A stretch of 64,000 nt of DNA, taken from Betaproteobacteria bacterium (GTDB lineage Bacteria > Pseudomonadota > Gammaproteobacteria > Burkholderiales > SG8-41). Under the pieces are notes generated by a model. It was not told the DNA's origin and did not search any database. It was given only the letters and a program-made list of their open reading frames with translations. Of this stretch, positions 8,900 to 17,804 are shown piece after piece (positions within the stretch are counted from its first letter, which is position 1; each line of letters begins with the position of its first letter). The position numbers and the translations under genes are program-made. The DNA is taken from NCBI GenBank assembly GCA_900299145.1, contig OMIN01000081.1, positions 1 to 64,000 on the forward strand. The letters run 5' to 3'.

Positions 8900-9172
8900 G
8901 TGGCTACTTGGATAGTGACCATCGTGTTTTCGGGTTTAGCAGGCGTTTTTTGCGCCTGGCTATTGAGTTGTCGATTGGCGCGAATTTTTTCGGCGGTGTT
9001 TCCTTGGCTTGGGGTGCTTACTTGGCTTTTGTATGAGGAATATTTGATGCCTGGCGCCGAAGGCGGCGCATCAATGTGGCCAGTTGCTTTACTGTTTTTA
9101 GGTGGCGTCGCAGCAGGCGTAGGCTTTGCTGCTTGTATGGTCTGCCAAGGTTTTTTGAGACGACTTATGTAA
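8900..9172 (+). CDS. small hydrophobic membrane protein, unknown
   Basis: 90 residues from GTG with three likely membrane segments: IVTIVFSGLAGVFCAWLL, IFSAVFPWLGVLTWLL and WPVALLFLGGVAAGVGFAAC. I recognise no family. The strongly hydrophobic, ordered composition argues for a real gene over the opposite-strand frame, which is low-complexity. It starts 17 nt after the Bug stop, so it may be translated from the same transcript. No Shine-Dalgarno sequence is obvious; GTTAGG just upstream is weak. Confidence 0.45.
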   Translation: MATWIVTIVFSGLAGVFCAWLLSCRLARIFSAVFPWLGVLTWLLYEEYLMPGAEGGASMWPVALLFLGGVAAGVGFAACMVCQGFLRRLM

Positions 9173-9242
9173 TTGGGCGGTGAGGGCAGGCGGTTCGTGC
9201 TTATGCGGATCAGTGGAAGGCATGCATGCGTCCACCTGACCA

Positions 9243-10205
9243 CTACTTCGCCCGCAATCCCGCCTCCTTCGCAATTCGCGTAAACAGCACAATATCGCTC
9301 TGCAACGCCTTATCGAATTCTTCCGGCGTAGCAGTGTGTATGTTGAAATCGATGCCGCTCAGGCGCTCGCGCAGGTCGGGCGCATCGAGGGCGCGGTTCA
9401 CTTCCCGGTTAAGTTGCTGGACGATGGCACGCGGCGTGGTGGCGGGCGCGAAGAGGGCGTGCGAGCCGTCGTTGCCCCAGCCCGGCAGCACTTCTGCCGC
9501 AGTGGGCACGTCGGATAACGCAGCCGCGCGCTTTTGCGAGGTGATGGCGAGCGGCAGCAGCTGCCCGTTCCTGATAAGGCTCATTGCGGCGCCGATGCCG
9601 CTTACGCCGAACTGCACACGGCCAGCGGCGATTTCGATCAGGAATTCCGGCTGGCCCTTGAAGCCCACGTGTTTGGCCTGTATGCCCGCTGCCAGTCGAA
9701 AGCGTTCGGCGTTAATGTGCGTCGAACTGCCGGCGGCAGACGCCCCGAACAATATTTTGCCGGGGCGCGCCTGCGCGTAGGCAATGAGTTCTTTCACCGA
9801 TTTCACGCCAAGGCCCGGATACACCAGCAGCGCCGCCGTGTTGTAGCCGATTTGTGCCACGCCGCGCAGATCCTTGATCGCATCGTAAGGCAGGTTGTCA
9901 CGCGTGGCGGCGAGCACGGCGTAGCCCGGCCCCATTGCCATCAGCGTGTAACCGTCGGGCGTGGCTTTCACCACCTGCATGATGCCGAGTATGCCTGCTG
10001 CGCCCGGCCGGTTTTCAACAACCACCGGTTGTTTGAAGGTGTCGCTCAACTTCGGGCCGACGAGCCGCGCGAGGATATCCTGTGTGCTGCCAGGCGTTGA
10101 GGGAACGATGATGCGAATGGGCTTACTCGGGAAATTTTGCTGGGCGTGCACTGGCGCCGTCAACGCCAGCATTGCCGCCAGTAGCCACACGTGATTGGAC
10201 CGCAT
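9243..10205 (-). CDS. Bug/TctC-type periplasmic solute receptor
   Basis: 320 residues. The start at 10205 is set by GGAGGAG placed 4-5 nt before ATG; the frame runs further upstream without support. Signal peptide MRSNHVWLLAAMLALTAPVHA. Then QNFPSKPIRIIVPSTPGSTQDILARLVG, ENRPGAAGILG, KHVGFKGQPEFLIEIAAG and PTAAEVLPGWG. The STPGSTQD loop replaces the common PGGxxD and may alter ligand contacts. It is divergent from the large hydrolase gene at 10307, with about 100 nt between them holding both promoters. Confidence 0.9.
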   Translation of the reverse strand: MRSNHVWLLAAMLALTAPVHAQQNFPSKPIRIIVPSTPGSTQDILARLVGPKLSDTFKQPVVVENRPGAAGILGIMQVVKATPDGYTLMAMGPGYAVLAATRDNLPYDAIKDLRGVAQIGYNTAALLVYPGLGVKSVKELIAYAQARPGKILFGASAAGSSTHINAERFRLAAGIQAKHVGFKGQPEFLIEIAAGRVQFGVSGIGAAMSLIRNGQLLPLAITSQKRAAALSDVPTAAEVLPGWGNDGSHALFAPATTPRAIVQQLNREVNRALDAPDLRERLSGIDFNIHTATPEEFDKALQSDIVLFTRIAKEAGLRAK

Positions 10206-10306
10206 TCTTCTCCTCCGGGCCGCAGCCGATATGCGCATTATGCCGAATGGCCGGGGGATGAGGTTACAATCCCGGAACATCGCAGCCGCCCGCAAGGAAC
10301 TCACCC

Positions 10307-12193
10307 ATGCCCACTCGACTTGAGATTCATACCCGCGCCACTGTTCTCGATGGCAAACCGTTCGGCGCCAGCGGCGCTTACGAGAAAATTTCTGGGACGA
10401 TACACTTTGCGGTCGATCCCGAACACCCGCTGCACCGGCGTGTTACCGACTTGGCGTTGGCGCCGCGTAATGCGCAGGGGCAGGTTGAGTTTTCCGGCGA
10501 TTTTTATCTGCTAAAGCCCGTTGATATGAAAAAGGGCAACGGCAAACTGCTGCTGGATGTGCCCAATCGCGGCCGCAAGGTGGCGATCGAGATGTTCAAC
10601 AGTACGCCGCGCGTGCCCGATCCCACGACGGAGAAGGATTTTGGCAACGGCTTTTTGATGCGGCAGGGTTACGCAGTGGCATGGGTCGGCTGGCAGGTTG
10701 ACGTGCCGCGTCAGGACGGACTGATGGCGCTGGACGCGCCTCGTGCGCCTGGTATCAGCGGATTCGTGCGCTGCCGCTTGCGCCCGAACGAGGCGGCGGA
10801 ATCGCTGCCGCTGGCAGACCGGTATCACATCCCCAATGCGTGCTCTAATCTCGACGACCCGGACGCCTCGATCACCGTGCGCGAGCATGGCGGAGCGCCT
10901 GCTGTGACGCTGCCGCGCGAGGGTTGGCGCTTTACCGATGCCGGGCATGTGTCGGTGAAGGGCGGCTTCAAGCCCGGCGCGATTTACGATGTGGTGTACC
11001 GCTCGGCAAACCCGCTAGTGGTGGGCGCGAGTTTTCTGGCGGTGCGCGATACGGCGGCGTTTTTGCGCTGGGGTACGGCGGCGGAAGGTAATCCGTGCGA
11101 GGGCGGACTGAACGGCGCATACTTGTTTGGTGTGTCGCAAAGCGGGCGTTTTTTGCGTGAGATGCTGTATCTCGGCCTGGATGAGGACAAGCAAGGCCGC
11201 ATGGTGTTTGATGCGGTGTGGCCGCATGTGGCTGGCGGACGGCGTGGTGAATTCAATCTGCGCTTCGGCCAGCCGTCGCTCAATTCACAAGGCACGGTGG
11301 GCAGTTTGCCGCCGTTTAACGATGAGGGCCTGTACGCCAAATTGGTGGCACGAGGCAGGCAACCAAAGATTTTTGCCACCAACACTTCGGCCGAATACTG
11401 GCGCGGCGATGCATCGCTGATCCACACCGACGACAGCGGCATGAAGGACGCCGAGCCGGCCACTTTCGCGCGGACCTATTTGTTCGCCTGCACACAGCAC
11501 ACTTCGAGTTCTATTCCGCCGCCGCCCACCGACGCCAACACCGGCGCGCGCGGCGCGCACATGTTCAACATCGTCGATTACGGGCCGCTGTTGCGAGCGG
11601 CGCTGGTGAGTCTGGATGCGTGGGCAAGTAAAGGCACGGCGCCGCCGGCGAGTGCGTTTCCGCGCCTCGATAACGGCACAGCGGTGCTACCCGAACCGTT
11701 GGGCGGTTTCTACAAAAAGATTCCCGGCGCGACGTTTGCCGCGCGTTTTGTGCGGCCTTCGGTGCTGGATTTTGGCCCTGACATCGCCCGCGGTATCGCG
11801 GCCTATCCGGCGAAAACAGGCGAGCAATACAAGGCCTATGTGTCCGCCATCGACGCCGACGGTAACGAATTGGCGGGCATCGTGCCCGTGGAAGTAGCAG
11901 CGCCGCTTGCCACCTTCACCGGTTGGAATCCGCGCCATCCGGATCAAGGCGCGGCCGACGACCTGATGCAAATGCGCGGCTCGACGCTGGTGTTTGCTCG
12001 CACGCGCGCTGCGCGTGAACAAAGCGGTGATCCACGTTTGTCCATCGAAGAGCGCTACGCTTCAAAGGGGGCATATCTCGAGGCTGCGCGAACGGCAGCG
12101 CAAAAGCTGGTGGCCGCGCGCTGGGTGCTGGCAGACGATATCGAGCCGATACTCGAACGGGCCACGTTGCGGTGGGATTTTTTGGTGAAGTGA
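10307..12193 (+). CDS. alpha/beta-hydrolase domain-containing protein (Abhydrolase_10 type)
   Basis: 628 residues, the expected length for this large-hydrolase family. The nucleophile elbow GVSQSGRFLREMLYLG is clear, and LLLDVPNRGRKVAIEMFN, MRQGYAVAWVGWQVDVP and HMFNIVDYGP are conserved landmarks I associate with it. The opening TRLEIHTRATVLDGKPFGASGAYEKI is typical. There is no signal peptide. Substrate is unknown. The gene is divergently paired with a Bug receptor and is followed by tRNA-Pro on the opposite strand. Confidence 0.8.
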   Translation: MPTRLEIHTRATVLDGKPFGASGAYEKISGTIHFAVDPEHPLHRRVTDLALAPRNAQGQVEFSGDFYLLKPVDMKKGNGKLLLDVPNRGRKVAIEMFNSTPRVPDPTTEKDFGNGFLMRQGYAVAWVGWQVDVPRQDGLMALDAPRAPGISGFVRCRLRPNEAAESLPLADRYHIPNACSNLDDPDASITVREHGGAPAVTLPREGWRFTDAGHVSVKGGFKPGAIYDVVYRSANPLVVGASFLAVRDTAAFLRWGTAAEGNPCEGGLNGAYLFGVSQSGRFLREMLYLGLDEDKQGRMVFDAVWPHVAGGRRGEFNLRFGQPSLNSQGTVGSLPPFNDEGLYAKLVARGRQPKIFATNTSAEYWRGDASLIHTDDSGMKDAEPATFARTYLFACTQHTSSSIPPPPTDANTGARGAHMFNIVDYGPLLRAALVSLDAWASKGTAPPASAFPRLDNGTAVLPEPLGGFYKKIPGATFAARFVRPSVLDFGPDIARGIAAYPAKTGEQYKAYVSAIDADGNELAGIVPVEVAAPLATFTGWNPRHPDQGAADDLMQMRGSTLVFARTRAAREQSGDPRLSIEERYASKGAYLEAARTAAQKLVAARWVLADDIEPILERATLRWDFLVK

Positions 12194-12288
12194 GACCGGA
12201 AAGCCGGGTGGCCACCCTGCCAGATGGATGGACAGATGGCCAGTTTTCCGGGCGATGGCGCTGAGCCACGAACGCCATTGAAAAATTT

Positions 12289-12365
12289 TGGTCGGGGTGA
12301 GAGGGTTCGAACCTCCGACTCCTGCGTCCCGAACGCAGTACTCTACCAGGCTGAGCTACACCCCG
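12289..12365 (-). tRNA. tRNA-Pro (anticodon CGG)
   Basis: 77 nt on the minus strand. Acceptor stem CGGGGTG pairs with CACCCCG; discriminator A is followed by an encoded CCA. The anticodon arm CTGCG-TTCGGGA-CGCAG has CGG at positions 34-36. The T arm contains GGTTCGAACC. It reads Pro codon CCG, common in this GC-rich sequence. Confidence 0.95.
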
Positions 12366-12496
12366 AATCTACAACTTGAATTGAAAACGCGCCTACGTGC
12401 GCTTTCGCGCCACTCGCCGCCAGTATTACAACACGGGATCCACAGAAAAAAACACGCGGCCGCGCCGCGCTTGGTGGAATGCTGGAGGTGCTGTCT

Positions 12497-13465
12497 TCAA
12501 TAACTCCGCGTCACCGCGAAGTCGGTCAATTGTACCAGATATTCCCGCTGCCTGCTTGGCGCCAGCCCCGCCAGTGCCTCTGCGGCCCGATGCGCCTCCG
12601 CGCGGGCGCAATCGCGGGCGTAATCCAGCGCGCCGGTGTCGCGGATAGCCGCCAGCACGGCGGGTAACTCGTCGCGCCCGCCCGCCTCGATGGCCCGGCG
12701 CACCACCGCCGCCTGATCCGGGGTGCCGTGACGCATGGCGTGTATTAACGGCAGCGTGGGCTTGCCTTCCGCGAGGTCGTCGCCGACATTTTTGCCAATG
12801 ACGGCGTTCTCGCCGCTGTAGTCGAGCACATCGTCGATCAACTGGAACGCCGTGCCCAGATGCGCGCCATAGCGCGCCATAGCCTCCTCGGCGGCCCTGT
12901 CGGCCCCACCCAGCAGTGCGCCAATTCGGGTGGCCGCCTCGAACAGCTTGGCGGTCTTGCAGCGAATCACCTGCAAATACCCGGCTTCATCAATGTCGGG
13001 ATTGCGGCAGTTCATCAGCTGCAGGACCTCACCCTCGGCGATGACGTTGGTGGCCTCGGCGAGCACCTCGAGAATGCGCATATTGCCGGCTTCCACCATC
13101 ATCTGGAAGGCACGCGAGTAGACAAAATCGCCCACCAGCACGCTGGCGGCGTTTCCAAAAAGGGCATTTGCGGTGGCTCGCCCACGGCGCAAGCCGGATT
13201 CATCCACCACATCGTCGTGCAGCAGTGTGGCGGTGTGAATGAACTCAACCACTGCCGCCAGTCGATGATGCATTTCGCCGCGATAGCCGTGCGCGCCCGC
13301 CGCAAGCACCACCAGCGCGGGACGCAGGCGTTTGCCACCACCGCCGATGATGTATTCGGCCACTTGGCCGACCAAGGCGACGCTGGAATTCAGGCGAGAA
13401 CGGATAACGCGGTCTATCGCCTGCATGTCCGCGGCAATAAACTCGCGGATGGCTTCGATGGGCAC
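12497..13465 (-). CDS. ispB: octaprenyl/polyprenyl diphosphate synthase
   Basis: 322 residues from GTG. The two aspartate-rich motifs of trans-prenyltransferases are present, DDVVD at residues 84-88 and DDVLD near residue 215, together with GGGGKRLRP near 41-49. The enzyme extends farnesyl diphosphate with isopentenyl diphosphate to make the quinone side chain, in the cytoplasm. It is divergent from rplU-rpmA, the usual betaproteobacterial arrangement. The start codon is near 13465; the 250-nt gap to rplU contains the rplU promoter. Confidence 0.93.
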   Translation of the reverse strand: MPIEAIREFIAADMQAIDRVIRSRLNSSVALVGQVAEYIIGGGGKRLRPALVVLAAGAHGYRGEMHHRLAAVVEFIHTATLLHDDVVDESGLRRGRATANALFGNAASVLVGDFVYSRAFQMMVEAGNMRILEVLAEATNVIAEGEVLQLMNCRNPDIDEAGYLQVIRCKTAKLFEAATRIGALLGGADRAAEEAMARYGAHLGTAFQLIDDVLDYSGENAVIGKNVGDDLAEGKPTLPLIHAMRHGTPDQAAVVRRAIEAGGRDELPAVLAAIRDTGALDYARDCARAEAHRAAEALAGLAPSRQREYLVQLTDFAVTRSY

Positions 13466-13561
13466 GATGGGAGACCGCGAAAAACGTGAATAATACCGTA
13501 TCTGGCAGGCTTTTAGGCGGACGAATTGCCAGAGTTAAGTGGGGCGATTATCTAAAAAGGC

Positions 13562-13579
13562 AATAAAAACAGACACTTG
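13562..13579 (+). repeat. AT19-like repeat copy, divergent core
   Basis: AATAAAAACAGACACTTG matches the repeat except for two core positions. It lies 28 nt upstream of the -35 box of the rplU promoter, in the ispB/rplU divergent region. Confidence 0.55.
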
Positions 13580-13606
13580 AGTGTATTTGCGCGCATTTGA
13601 CCCACT

Positions 13607-13635
13607 TTGACATCGATGGCGCTTTTTCGTAGAAT
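13607..13635 (+). promoter_or_regulatory. sigma-70 promoter of rplU-rpmA
   Basis: TTGACA at 13607-13612 and TAGAAT at 13630-13635 are separated by exactly 17 nt, a near-consensus promoter. It lies about 80 nt upstream of the rplU ATG. Confidence 0.8.
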
Positions 13636-13714
13636 AGTGAGCTTTTCAAGATTTCCGCTGATTGGTGTGGGTCAGTCGCCCAGTCGGCACATCGGATTGA
13701 AACCGGGGTCTATC

Positions 13715-14026
13715 ATGTATGCAGTAGTGAAAACAGGCGGCAAACAGTACCGCGTCAGTGGCGGCCAAAAGGTCAAAGTAGAACAACTGCCGGCTGACGT
13801 GGGCGCGGAAATCACGCTGGATCAGGTGTTGGCGGTTGGCGAAGGCGAATCGGTCAAGCTGGGCAAGCCCCTGGTGGCGGGTGCGACGGTGACCGCCAAG
13901 GTGGTGGCACATGGCCGTGGCGATAAAGTACATATTTTCAAAATGCGCCGCCGCAAGCATTATCGCAAGCAGCAGGGCCACCGTCAGAATTACACCGAGC
14001 TTGAAATCACCGGCATCAACGGCTAA
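13715..14026 (+). CDS. rplU: 50S ribosomal protein L21
   Basis: 103 residues, the normal length. The start [20 protein letters not shown] and the end [20 protein letters not shown] are canonical L21. A longer frame begins at 13607, but its first codons overlap the promoter, so ATG at 13715 is used. It binds 23S rRNA in the large subunit. It is followed after 34 nt by rpmA in the same direction, the universal rplU-rpmA operon. Confidence 0.98.
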   Translation: MYAVVKTGGKQYRVSGGQKVKVEQLPADVGAEITLDQVLAVGEGESVKLGKPLVAGATVTAKVVAHGRGDKVHIFKMRRRKHYRKQQGHRQNYTELEITGING

Positions 14027-14060
14027 GCGATAATTACGCGATAAATTCCAGAGGCAAATC

Positions 14061-14318
14061 ATGGCACATAAAAAAGCAGGCGGCAGTTCCCGTAACGGGC
14101 GTGATTCCGAGTCGAAACGTCTGGGCGTCAAGGCCTTTGGCGGCGAGTTGATTCCGGCGGGCAGCATTATCGTGCGCCAACGCGGCACGCGCATGCACGC
14201 GGGTGACAACGTCGGCATGGGCCGCGACCACACGCTGTTTGCCAAGGTGACAGGGCGCGTGAACTTCGGTCAAAAAGGGCCGCAGAGCCACACGTTTGTC
14301 AGCGTGGTTCCGGCCTGA
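14061..14318 (+). CDS. rpmA: 50S ribosomal protein L27
   Basis: 85 residues beginning [20 protein letters not shown], the conserved L27 N-terminus that reaches the peptidyl-transferase centre. No N-terminal extension of the Firmicutes type is present. GAGG lies upstream of the ATG. The rplU-rpmA transcript ends at the hairpin 20 nt after the stop codon, so obgE probably has its own signal or depends on readthrough. Confidence 0.98.
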   Translation: MAHKKAGGSSRNGRDSESKRLGVKAFGGELIPAGSIIVRQRGTRMHAGDNVGMGRDHTLFAKVTGRVNFGQKGPQSHTFVSVVPA

Positions 14319-14339
14319 TCCCGCTTTCGCACCGGCAAC

Positions 14340-14367
14340 AAGCCCTGTCGCCGACAGGGCTTTTTTG
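14340..14367 (+). terminator. Rho-independent terminator after rpmA
   Basis: AAGCCCTGTC and GACAGGGCTT pair around a GCC loop and are followed by a T run. It lies 20 nt downstream of the rpmA stop codon and before obgE. Confidence 0.85.
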
Positions 14368-14409
14368 TTTCTGTGGTTTTTTTGCGGATTGCAGTAAGCT
14401 GACGACTCC

Positions 14410-15468
14410 ATGAAATTCATCGACGAATCCACCATCGAGGTTCACGCCGGCAAGGGCGGGGATGGCGTCGCCAGCTTCCGGCGCGAGAAGTTTATGCCGT
14501 TCGGCGGGCCGGACGGTGGCGACGGCGGGCGTGGCGGCAGCATTTATGCCGTCGCCGACAGCAACATCAATACGCTGATTGATTACCGCTATGCGCGCAT
14601 CCACCGCGCGAAGAACGGCGAAAAAGGCCGCGGCGCGGATTGCTACGGGCGCGGCGCCGATGACGTCGATCTGCGCATGCCGGTGGGAACCGTGATTACC
14701 GATATCGAAAGTGGTGACGTGCTGGCGGACTTGACCCATCACCGGCAGCGGGCGCTAATCGCCAAGGGCGGCAAGGGCGGCATCGGAAATTTGCATTTCA
14801 AATCAAGCACTAACAGAACGCCACGCCAATTCACGCGCGGCGACCCCGGCGAATCGCGAACGCTCAAACTCGAACTCAAAGTGCTGGCTGATGTGGGCCT
14901 GCTCGGCATGCCGAATGCCGGTAAATCGACGTTGATTCGCGCAGTGTCGGCGGCCAAACCCAAGGTGGCGGATTATCCGTTCACTACGCTGCAACCGAAT
15001 CTTGGCGTGGTACGCGCCAACATGAACCGCAGTTTTGTGATCGCGGATATTCCCGGCCTGATCGAAGGCGCGGCGGAAGGCGCGGGCTTGGGCCACCAGT
15101 TTTTGCGGCATCTTGCGCGCACGCGGCTGCTGCTGCATTTGATTGACATTGTCCCGCCGGATGAAAATGCCGATCCGGTGAAGGACGCGCGCGCCATCGT
15201 CAAGGAGTTACGCAAATACGATGAGGCGCTTTACCAAAAGCCGCGCTGGCTGGTGTTGAACAAAGCTGACCTGTTGGACGACGCGGCGCGCGACAAGCTC
15301 ACGAAAAGCATCGTGCGGCGGCTGCGCTGGAAGGGGGAGGTTTTCGTCATATCGGCGATTTCCGGCACGGGCTGCAACGAACTGACACAGGCGATCATGA
15401 ATTACCTGGATAGCCTGCCACGAGCCGCCACTGCGGCGGCAGATACCGCGCTGACCGCTGCGGTGTAA
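14410..15468 (+). CDS. obgE: Obg/CgtA GTPase
   Basis: 352 residues. The N-terminal glycine-rich OBG fold ([27 protein letters not shown]) is followed by the G domain with P-loop [14 protein letters not shown] near residues 165-178, switch [13 protein letters not shown]3 [11 protein letters not shown] and G4 LNKADL. It is an essential ribosome-associated GTPase in 50S maturation and stress signalling. The C-terminus ends soon after the G domain, as in shorter betaproteobacterial forms. proB starts 4 nt after its stop, implying co-transcription. Confidence 0.97.
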   Translation: MKFIDESTIEVHAGKGGDGVASFRREKFMPFGGPDGGDGGRGGSIYAVADSNINTLIDYRYARIHRAKNGEKGRGADCYGRGADDVDLRMPVGTVITDIESGDVLADLTHHRQRALIAKGGKGGIGNLHFKSSTNRTPRQFTRGDPGESRTLKLELKVLADVGLLGMPNAGKSTLIRAVSAAKPKVADYPFTTLQPNLGVVRANMNRSFVIADIPGLIEGAAEGAGLGHQFLRHLARTRLLLHLIDIVPPDENADPVKDARAIVKELRKYDEALYQKPRWLVLNKADLLDDAARDKLTKSIVRRLRWKGEVFVISAISGTGCNELTQAIMNYLDSLPRAATAAADTALTAAV

Positions 15469-15472
15469 CCCA

Positions 15473-16618
15473 ATGCATGCAATGAATACCCAGGCGAGCA
15501 CCGTTTCCCCACTGAAAACCGCCCGGCGCTTCGTGGTCAAGGTCGGCTCCAGCCTCGTTACCAATCAGGGGCAAGGACTGGATCACGCCGCATTGGCGCT
15601 GTGGGCCGGACAAATCGCGCAACTGCGCAAAATGAATCGTGAAGTGGTGCTGGTCTCCAGCGGTGCAATTGCCGAGGGCATGCAGCGTCTGGGCTGGACC
15701 AAGCGCCCGCACGCAGTCAACGAATTGCAGGCCGCCGCCGCCGTCGGCCAGATGGGCCTGGCGCAAGCGTATGAAACCTGCTTTCGCCAACATAGTCTGC
15801 TCACTTCGCAGATATTGCTCACGCACGACGATCTGGCGGATCGCAAACGTTACTTGAACGCGCGCTCGGCGCTGCGCACGCTGCTGCAGTTGGGCGTGAT
15901 CCCGGTGATCAATGAAAACGACACCGTCGCCACCGATGAAATTAAAGTGGGCGACAACGACACACTGGGCTCGCTGGTCACCAATCTGGTGGAAGCCGAC
16001 GTGATGGTGATACTCACCGACCAAACGGGCCTCTTCAGCGCAGACCCTCGCCGCAACCCGGACGCGACACTCGTTACCGAAGCCGACGCCAGCGACCCCG
16101 CACTCGAGAAAATGGCCGGCGGCGCGGGCAGCAGTATCGGTAAGGGCGGCATGCTCACCAAAATCACTGCGGCGCAGCGCGCGGCACGCGGCGGCGCGCA
16201 TACGCAGATTGCTTCCGGCCACGAACCGGATGTGCTGGTGCGGCTTGCGCAGGGCGAACGCATCGGCACGCTGCTGCTGGCGAAATCCGCCACGCTCGCC
16301 GCGCGCAAGCAGTGGCTGGCCGACCACCTGCAAACCCGTGGACGGCTGATGCTGGATGCCGGCGCGGTGAAGGCATTGCAATCCGGCGGCAAAAGCCTGT
16401 TGCCGATCGGCGTGCATGAGGTTGCGGGCGAATTCGAACGCGGCGAAGTGGTGAGCTGTTATGACGAAGCGAGTCGCGAAATCGCGCGCGGCCTGGTCAA
16501 TTACAGCGCTTCTGAAACGCGCCGTATCTTGCGCACACCGTCGAGTGAAATTGAAGCGAAGCTCGGCTACGTTGGCGAGCCGGAACTGATACACCGCGAC
16601 GATTTGGTGGTGCTGTAG
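15473..16618 (+). CDS. proB: glutamate 5-kinase
   Basis: 381 residues with the amino-acid-kinase domain ([71 protein letters not shown]) followed by a C-terminal PUA domain from about residue 290 ([31 protein letters not shown]). It phosphorylates glutamate in the first step of proline synthesis. The start may be ATG 15473 or the in-frame ATG 15482. It follows obgE almost directly, the standard betaproteobacterial order. Confidence 0.97.
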   Translation: MHAMNTQASTVSPLKTARRFVVKVGSSLVTNQGQGLDHAALALWAGQIAQLRKMNREVVLVSSGAIAEGMQRLGWTKRPHAVNELQAAAAVGQMGLAQAYETCFRQHSLLTSQILLTHDDLADRKRYLNARSALRTLLQLGVIPVINENDTVATDEIKVGDNDTLGSLVTNLVEADVMVILTDQTGLFSADPRRNPDATLVTEADASDPALEKMAGGAGSSIGKGGMLTKITAAQRAARGGAHTQIASGHEPDVLVRLAQGERIGTLLLAKSATLAARKQWLADHLQTRGRLMLDAGAVKALQSGGKSLLPIGVHEVAGEFERGEVVSCYDEASREIARGLVNYSASETRRILRTPSSEIEAKLGYVGEPELIHRDDLVVL

Positions 16619-16643
16619 CCAAGCGCGCAGCGTCGAATGGCGC

Positions 16644-17186
16644 TCAGGGCGCGCCCAAGACTGTATCGCCCCGTTTCAGAGCGGCGATAATACCCTTGAC
16701 GTTTCCCGCTTCGCGATTGCGCGTTTGCGTACACATAAAACTACGGTAAAGGGTGTTGTGATGCCCATTGACTTCGCGATACACGATGGGCCGCCAATTG
16801 CCGTCACGGGCACGGGACCATTGAGCGTTTGCGTGGCCAAACGCGTAGACACGCAGCTCGGCCGTTTCGCAGCGTATGCCCTCGAATGACACGTTGGTGG
16901 CGCCACCCCCCGTTTTAACCACCAACGTGTAGCGCACCACTTTGTCTTCGCCCACCGAGATGGAAGCTGCATCAATGTAAAACTGATTACTGGTGTTGGA
17001 GCCAAGATCAAACTTCAATAGATTATCGGGCTTGGGATACAGCGGCAACTGCATCTGCATTTCTGACCAAGGCTTTTTTTCCTGATCCAGATCGTAATCC
17101 CAATCTTTCCATTGCGCGGCGGCGGGACAGGTCAGCTGGACTGTCAGAGCTAACATGCACACACCGCTCAATGGGAAATTATTCAT
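16644..17186 (-). CDS. CNP1-like family secreted protein
   Basis: 180 residues. Signal peptide MNNFPLSGVCMLALTVQLTC with cleavage near AAA-QWKDWDYD. The mature part with WKDWDYDLDQEKKPW, FYIDAASISVGEDKVVRYTL and SFEGIRCETAELRVYAFG fits the CNP1-like family first described as a cryptic neisserial protein; function is unknown. It is convergent with proB. Its start codon overlaps an AT19 copy, and the DUF3501 gene ends 12 nt upstream. Confidence 0.8.
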   Translation of the reverse strand: MNNFPLSGVCMLALTVQLTCPAAAQWKDWDYDLDQEKKPWSEMQMQLPLYPKPDNLLKFDLGSNTSNQFYIDAASISVGEDKVVRYTLVVKTGGGATNVSFEGIRCETAELRVYAFGHANAQWSRARDGNWRPIVYREVNGHHNTLYRSFMCTQTRNREAGNVKGIIAALKRGDTVLGAP

Positions 17187-17202
17187 AATATCAGATACTT
17201 AT
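17184..17202 (+). repeat. AT19 repeat copy, CAGATACTTA core
   Basis: CATAATATCAGATACTTAT bridges the stop codon of the DUF3501 gene (TAA, 17199-17201 on the minus strand) and the start codon of the CNP1-like gene (17184-17186). It runs opposite to both genes. Confidence 0.7.
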
Positions 17203-17783
17203 GATAAATCGTCCAGCAGTGATTGCCGGGTTTCCGGCGCGACCGGATCCGCCGACACACGATAGGCCGGATGATCCACCCCCATCGCCAGCGGCGCGCC
17301 GGATTGAAGCGCCTGCCGCATGCGGCTGTCGACTTCAAAGCGCAGAAAATGCACGGCGGCGGTCTTCTCGTCGGTTGAACGGTCGAGGTCTTCGTCGGCA
17401 ACCGCATACATCGGCGCAAAACCGGCGACACGCGCCCACACGCGGTCTTCGATGCCGATCAGTTTGCCGAGCATGCGCTGGCGCTCGTCGACATCCGGGT
17501 ACTCGATCATCATTGTCGCCTTCCAGTTGCCGCCGTCGGGGATCAGCGGGTTGTAGGCATCAAGTTCGTTCTGGATACCGGATTCCTCGAAAATTTTTTC
17601 CACGCGCAGCATCTCCAGAATCTGGTAGCGCATGGTGAGTTCGTCTTCAAAAATCAGCGTCACGTGTGCGCCCAGATGCACGGTGCGATTTTTCTTGTGC
17701 GCGAGCACGCGCGCGCGAAAATCCGTGCGCACTTTAGCATACGCTTCGAGCGTCATTAAACTGTCGCGGGCAATTTTGGGCAT
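17199..17783 (-). CDS. DUF3501 family protein
   Basis: 194 residues from ATG 17783 (MPKIARDSLMTLEAYAKVR); a TTG 21 nt earlier is the only longer option. The stretch HLGAHVTLIFEDELTMRYQI and the following LRVEKIFEESGIQNELDAYN are characteristic of the family, whose function is not established. Its stop lies in an AT19 repeat. It sits downstream of the GlpC/HdrD-like Fe-S protein and rubrerythrin, all leftward. This trio is conserved in many proteobacteria, which suggests a shared redox or peroxide-related task. Confidence 0.85.
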   Translation of the reverse strand: MPKIARDSLMTLEAYAKVRTDFRARVLAHKKNRTVHLGAHVTLIFEDELTMRYQILEMLRVEKIFEESGIQNELDAYNPLIPDGGNWKATMMIEYPDVDERQRMLGKLIGIEDRVWARVAGFAPMYAVADEDLDRSTDEKTAAVHFLRFEVDSRMRQALQSGAPLAMGVDHPAYRVSADPVAPETRQSLLDDLS

Positions 17784-17804
17784 GGGGCTGGTTTCTATCG
17801 GCAA

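Noticed and set aside
8893-9243. Minus-strand frame opposite the small membrane protein
   Set aside because: Low-complexity Pro/Lys/Thr composition with no ribosome-binding site, while the plus strand gives an ordered membrane-protein pattern.
15395-16594. Minus-strand frame of 399 codons opposite proB
   Set aside because: It is an antisense shadow of glutamate 5-kinase, whose motifs are complete on the plus strand.
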